Below are positions 58,961 to 64,000 of a stretch of DNA of 64,000 nt, in pieces. A model generated the notes under the pieces. That model had not been told where the DNA came from, made no database searches, and saw only the letters and a program-made list of their open reading frames with translations. Every line of letters starts with the position of its first letter. Position 1 is the first letter of the stretch. The translations under genes were made by a program, and so were the position numbers. Origin of the DNA: Liolophura sinensis (Eukaryota > Mollusca > Polyplacophora > Chitonida > Chitonidae); contig NC_088302.1 of NCBI RefSeq assembly GCF_032854445.1, positions 58,136,237-58,200,236 on the forward strand, written 5' to 3'.

Positions 58961-61246
58961 TTAGCTGTGTTGGTGGATCACCAAGTGGTTGAGATGTGGC
59001 AGTTGGTATCTCACAGGTGGGCACAGATACCAGGTGAACCGATTTCAGTGGCAACATTGTACGGTCGTGGTGTTGCAGCTGTTCACCGCGCCTCTACTGT
59101 ACCCAGAGGAATCATTCCCAAAGGTCGGCAACGATGACGTCAAGTCCACGGCCTGCTTTCTCCTCTAGGTGTTCTCGCTTTCATAGATAGCCTTGTAGTC
59201 TGGCAATTGTGAGAATAGCTGGCTCGAAGTTGTTGGTACCGTTGTACGAATGCGACATCCCGCGAGTTCCGCTGGGCTGTACCTATTAGCTGTAGCAAAG
59301 GGTGAATCTTACGATAGCAAAGGTATGGATAGTCGGCTGTTTTTCAGTGACCGCTTCACTCGTTGAACGTTACTTTGGGGAAATCCCGGGCTGCCCAGTA
59401 TGTTGAAATCCATACAGTTTGGAACAGATTACGGAATTCTGCTGAACTCTATGGGACGTTACCAGACCTAGCAGTTTCTGGGATTACGTGGCGAGCAAAT
59501 ATTGACTTCATGTGTTCAATGATACAAACGGCAGATAATGAAGTTAAAAGTGCGATTTCCACAAACCTAGAGAAGTAGTCAACAACCAGAAGAGAGGGCT
59601 TTGAGTGTAACTCGAAAATGTCAGTCTCGATTACCTGCCATGCATCGTTTAGGCATTTCTGTTGTCATCTGTGGGTCTGGATGGTTTGTGGCTTCTTTAC
59701 TGCACGACACACAACTTCGGACTACAGTTTCTGGTTGCTAATACGTGGCCACCAGACAGATTGTTTTGCTCGCTCTCTGGTTTCGTTTGTGCAGAGATGT
59801 CCATCATGACGTTTTCCTAGTACGAGAAGCACATGAGTCTCATTCTGAGTTAATGAATTCTTTGTGGTAAGTTATCCAAGTCATGGCTAGTTAGCAAGGG
59901 TACTTGTGGCTTGTGATCAGCCTCTATTTCGATTTGCTTACCAATGATGTAGCGGCTGAACGTCTCACCTGCCCAGGTGATTCCCAGTACTTCCTTCTTA
60001 ATTTGAGCATATCTAGATTCGATCTATGACTCATATGCGATACGCTGATTTCTTCCGTCTGACTTTCTGCGTTATGACCGCATCACGTCCATATGATGCG
60101 ACAGCAGAAACTCGTGTCACCATTTTTGGATCTGCTTCAGACAACAAGTATTGCTTTCAGACGTCTGTCATGCTCCTCTTGTTTTCATCCGGGCACCAGT
60201 GTATCGTCCATAACACCAAGTATTCTGGAGCTGAGCTGATAACAAACGGTAAACTGTTGAAACAGAAACGTCCAAAAGGTATGATAACCGTCATAAGTAA
60301 AGCTGACTCTATCTGTTCTAGAGTATCGTCTACAGGTGGCAATGGGTGAGTTTCCCTGAATACTCCTTCGTTTAGTGAGGTCCACACAAATTTTCTCTTG
60401 GTTATTCTTCTGGGCACAACTACCATCCCAGCGTACAGTTGGCTGGTCTACTGGAGATATTATTTCCAGGTCCTGCATTATGTTGTCCTTTATTTTTATG
60501 CCATACTCGCATTCTGTTTGTCCTAGTCTAGTGAGAGGTTGTATGTAACTCTGTTTGTATTTGTATTTTTCAGACAGTCCATGCATCCTGTCAATGAGGC
60601 CAAGAGTTTCAATTAAAGGGCGGCCAATAAGTGGAGATTCCAGTTTTGGGATAGCATATACTTCTTGCGTTGATGTGTTTGTGTCCCTTTTTGATCTCTG
60701 TAGTGAATTAACCGTTGGCCGGAAGATATGTGTCACTTGCTCAGTAGAGGGTTTTGGACGGTTAATGTTACAGGAATTACTGTAACCTCAGCCTCTGTAT
60801 CAGTTTTGAACAATACTTATGATATGCAACGCAGTGAGGTGATTAAACTATCAACAGACTTGCAATCGTCTTGACGTCGGCTCATAAACTTGACCCGTTC
60901 GTAGATCGTGTGATGGTTGACAACAAAATTTTGCTTCTCAGTTTATAGCCTGTCAGTTGTTCGGCGGTCAAATTGAAGGATAACAGAATGTCGTCCGCTT
61001 CATCTCCCATTGAATATAGTAGGGTGTCGACTTGAGTTTCCCCCGATTCAGCGTCGAGACCCGATGACACTAAGAATCTGTCGAAAAGCCGTATCTATTC
61101 TGGCCAGTCAGCTGGCTGAGCGAAGTTCAGGTTCCCCGTTGGTCGCAGCTGAAACAATGCCATTCTCGCTTTTAGTCTGCACAATTCTCGCGGGAACCTA
61201 TCGCCTACAGTTCGTTGTGAATTTTAAAATCCCTTTTCTGCCACCA
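58961..61246 (-). mobile_element. Ty3/Gypsy internal region, heavily decayed
   Basis: Read on the minus strand from the right LTR: a TGG-initial primer-binding site next to the LTR (TGGTGGCAGAAAAGGG at 61,231-61,246), gag-like sequence (about 61,210-60,840, QVDTLLYSMGDEADD), the end of an aspartic protease (about 60,690-60,570), RT (about 60,520-60,150, including a PVDQPT motif and a VMDD active site in another frame), RNase H (about 60,020-59,870) and integrase remnants (about 59,830-59,340). Frames break many times. A dead copy; no env-like gene was seen. Confidence 0.75.
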
Positions 61247-61438
61247 TGTTGGGTTATACGTTTGTTAGGTTGACTAACTATAAAGAGACGACAGGAGATG
61301 GCATGCAGTGGCCTCACATGTTGACAAGTAAAGTTCCCGGATCAGGCCTACAGAGCTATGCGTATATATTCATAGCTATGTGTACTGAAGCCAAGGGCAT
61401 GCGTACATGTGTAATAGATCTGCTTGGTAGGTGGTAAG
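61247..61438 (-). repeat. Ty3/Gypsy LTR, right copy (5' LTR), cut short
   Basis: Starts TGTTGGGTTATACGTTTGTT and aligns by eye with the left LTR for about 165 bp with substitutions. It ends where the 35-bp array begins. Confidence 0.75.
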
Positions 61439-61439
61439 T

Positions 61440-64000
61440 TGACATCAGTTGTGTTTGATAAGTGTTGGTGGACTGGACATCAGTTGTGTTTGATAGGTGT
61501 TAGATGAATGGACATCAGTTGTGTTTGAGACGTGTTAGTGGAGTGAACATCAGTTGTCTTTATTAGCTGTTACATGAATGGACATCAGTTGTGTTTGACA
61601 GGTGTTAGTGGAATTGACATGAGTGTGCTTGATAGGTGTAAGTGGAGTTGACATCAGTGTGTTAGTGGAGTGGACGTCTGCTGTGTTTGATAAGTGTTGG
61701 TGGAGTGGACATGTGTGTGTTTGATAGGTGTTGATGGAGTGGACATCAGATGTGTTTGATAGGTGTTGGTGGAGTGGACATAAGTGTGTTTGGCAGGTGT
61801 TAGTGGAGTGGACGTCTGTTGTGTTTGGTAGGTGCTGGTGGAGTGAACATCAGATGTGTTTGGCAGGTGTTAGTGGAGTTGACATCAGTGTATTTGATAG
61901 GTGTTAGTGGAATGGACATCAGTTATGTTTGATAGGTGTTAGTGGAGTTTACATCAGTGTGTTTAATAGGTGTTGGTGGAGTGGACATCAGTTGTGTTTG
62001 GCAGGAGTTAGTGGAGTGGACATCAGGGTGTTTGATGGGTGTCAGTGGAGTTGACATCAGTGTGTTTGACAGGTGTTAGGGGAGTGGACATGAGTGTGTT
62101 TGATAGGTGTTAGTGGAATGTACATCAGTTATGTTTGATAGGTGTTAGTGGAGTTTACATCAGTGTGTTTAATAGGTGTTGGTGAATTGGACATCAGTGG
62201 TGTTTGATAGGTGTTAGTGGAGTGGACATCAGTTGTGTTTGATAGGTGTTAGTGGAATGTACATCAGTTATGTTTGATAGGTGTTAGTGGAGTTTACATC
62301 AGTGTGTTTAATAGGTGTTGGTGAATTGGACATCAGTGGTGTTTGATAGGTGTTAGTGGAGTGGACATCAGTTGTGTTTGACAGGTGTTAGTGGAGTGGA
62401 CATCAGTTGTGTTTGATAGGTGTTAGTGGATTGGACATCAGTTGTGTTTGACAGGTGTTAGTGAAGTGGACATCAGATGTGTCTGATAGGTGTTAGTGAA
62501 GTGGAAATCAGAGTTTTTGATAGGTGTTTGTGGAGTGGACATCAGCTGTGTTTGACAGGTGTTAGTGGAGCGGACAACAGTTGTGTTTGATAGGTGTTAG
62601 TGGAGTGGACATCAGTTGTGTTTGATAGGTGTTACTGGAATGGATATCAGTTTTGTTTGACAGATGTTAGTGGAATACACATCAGTTGTGTTTGAAAGAT
62701 GTTGGTAGAGTGGACATCAGTTGTGTTTGATAGGTGCTAGTAGTGTGGACATCAGTTGATTTTGTCAGGTGTTAGTTGAGTTGACATCAGCGTGTTTGGT
62801 AGGTGTTGATGGAGTGGACATCAGTGTGTTTGATAGGTGTTAGTGAAGTGGACACATCAGTTTTCTTTGACAGGTGTTAGTGGAGTGGACATCAGTTTTG
62901 TTTGATAGGTGTTAGTGGAGTTGACATCAGTTGTGTTTGATAGGTGTTAGCTGATTGGATATCACTTGAGTTTGACAGGTGTTAGTGGAATGGACATCAG
63001 TGTGTTTGATAGGTGTTAGTGGAGTGGACATCAGACGTGTTTTAGACGTGTTAGTGGAATGGACATCAGATGTGTTTGATAGGTGTTAGTGAAGTGGAAA
63101 TCAGTGTGTTTGATAGGTGTTTGTGGAGTGGACATCAGCTGTGTTTGACAGGTGTTAGTGGAGTGGACAACAGATTTGTTTGATAGATGTTACTGGAATG
63201 GACATCAGTTGTGTTTGACAGGTGTTAGAGGAATGGACATCAGTTGTGTTTGATAGGTGTTAGTGGAGTGGACATCAGTTGTGTTTGATAGGTGTTACTG
63301 GAATGGATATCAGTTTTGTTTGACAGATGTTAGTGGAATGGACATCAGTTGTGTTTGATAGATGTTGGTAGAGTGGACATCAGTTGTGTTTGATAGGTGC
63401 TAGTATTGTGGACATCAGTTGTTTTTGTCAGGTGTTAGTTGAGTTGACATCAGTGTGTTTGATAGGTGTTGATGGAGTAGACATCAGATGTGTTTGATAG
63501 GTGTTAGTGAAGTGGACATCAGTTTTCTTTGACAGGTGTTAGAGGAGTGGACATCAGTTTTGTTTGATAGGTGTTAGTGGAGTGGACATCAGTTGTGTTT
63601 GATAGGTGTTAGCCGATTGGATATCACTTGAGTTTGAAAGGTGTTAGTGGAATGGACATCAGTGTGTTTGATAGGTGTTAGTGGAGTGGACATCAGACGT
63701 GTTTTAGACGTGTTAGTGGAATGGACATCAGTTGTGTTTGACAGGTGTTAGTGGAGTGGACATCAGATGTGTTTGATAGGTGTTAGTAGAGTGGAAATCA
63801 GTTGTGTTTGATAGGTGCTGGTGGAGTGGAAATCAGTTGTGTTTGACAGGTGTTAGTGGGGTGGACATCTGTGTGTTTGGCAGGTGTTAGTGGAGTGGAC
63901 ATCAGTTGTCTTTGACAGGTGTTTGTGGAGTGGACATCAGTTGTGTTTGGCAGGTGTTAGTGGAGTGGACGTCTGTTGTGTTTAAAAGGTGTTAGTGGAG
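61440..64000 (+). repeat. 35-bp minisatellite, about 73 copies, runs off the window
   Basis: Units contain GTGTTTGATAGGTGTTAGTG and GAGTGGACATCAGTT. Subtypes differ by 2 bp (CAGTGTG versus CAGTTGTG) and TTTGATAGG versus TTTGACAGG. Multi-unit blocks recur (see findings). Confidence 0.95.

Overview
This is eukaryotic DNA, most likely from a mollusc or another lophotrochozoan. The evidence is spliceosomal exons with GT/AG borders, tRNA-derived SINEs of a type common in bivalves and gastropods, Penelope-like, I-type LINE, Tc1 and Ty3/Gypsy elements, and a short TTAGGG-type telomeric run. There are no bacterial operons. Nearly all long open reading frames are by-products of tandem repeats.

One host gene is recognisable. 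On the minus strand from about 21,957 down to 5,984, at least six exons with matching splice phases encode the first half of a homologue of Inturned (intu), the PDZ protein of the CPLANE planar polarity and ciliogenesis machinery. Exon 3 holds the conserved N-terminal block and the first half of the PDZ domain. Exon 4 holds the second half. Exons 5 and 8 hold the post-PDZ beta-strand and helix segments. Two further phase-compatible exons (8,596-8,641 and 7,711-7,781) may be an alternative cassette. The 3' half of the gene lies beyond the left edge. The introns are large and packed with minisatellites.

Layout: 0.9-7.5 kb, three minisatellites (45, 30 and 21 bp units) around intu exon 8; 7.7-22 kb, intu exons with a 68-bp satellite (13.4-17.2 kb), a 22-bp array and two full SINEs in introns; 22.9-33.5 kb, minisatellites of 48, 30, 39, 42, 43 and 56 bp separated by AT-rich DNA without a recognised gene; 35.5-45.8 kb, a ~91-bp satellite broken by a decayed Penelope-like element (37.4-42.4 kb), which itself carries a Tc1/mariner copy (39,814-41,364), and by a 5'-truncated LINE (43,686-45,712); 46.6-48.7 kb, an older diverged satellite carrying a SINE; 50.4-51.1 kb, a 38-bp array; 53.9-57.7 kb, 12/21-bp and 78-bp arrays; 58.1-61.4 kb, a decayed Ty3/Gypsy element with both LTRs; 61.4 kb to the end, a 35-bp array.

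Roughly two fifths of the window is tandem repeat, by adding up approximate spans. The most interesting observations are the intu gene spread through minisatellites, a triplicated splice donor after its exon 4, a Tc1 insertion that can be removed on paper to restore the host element's reading frame, the endonuclease-before-RT (Naiad-like) order of the Penelope element, and the stacked insertion history in the ~91-bp satellite. Exon calls rest on reading splice signals, phases and remembered family sequence; no alignment was run.
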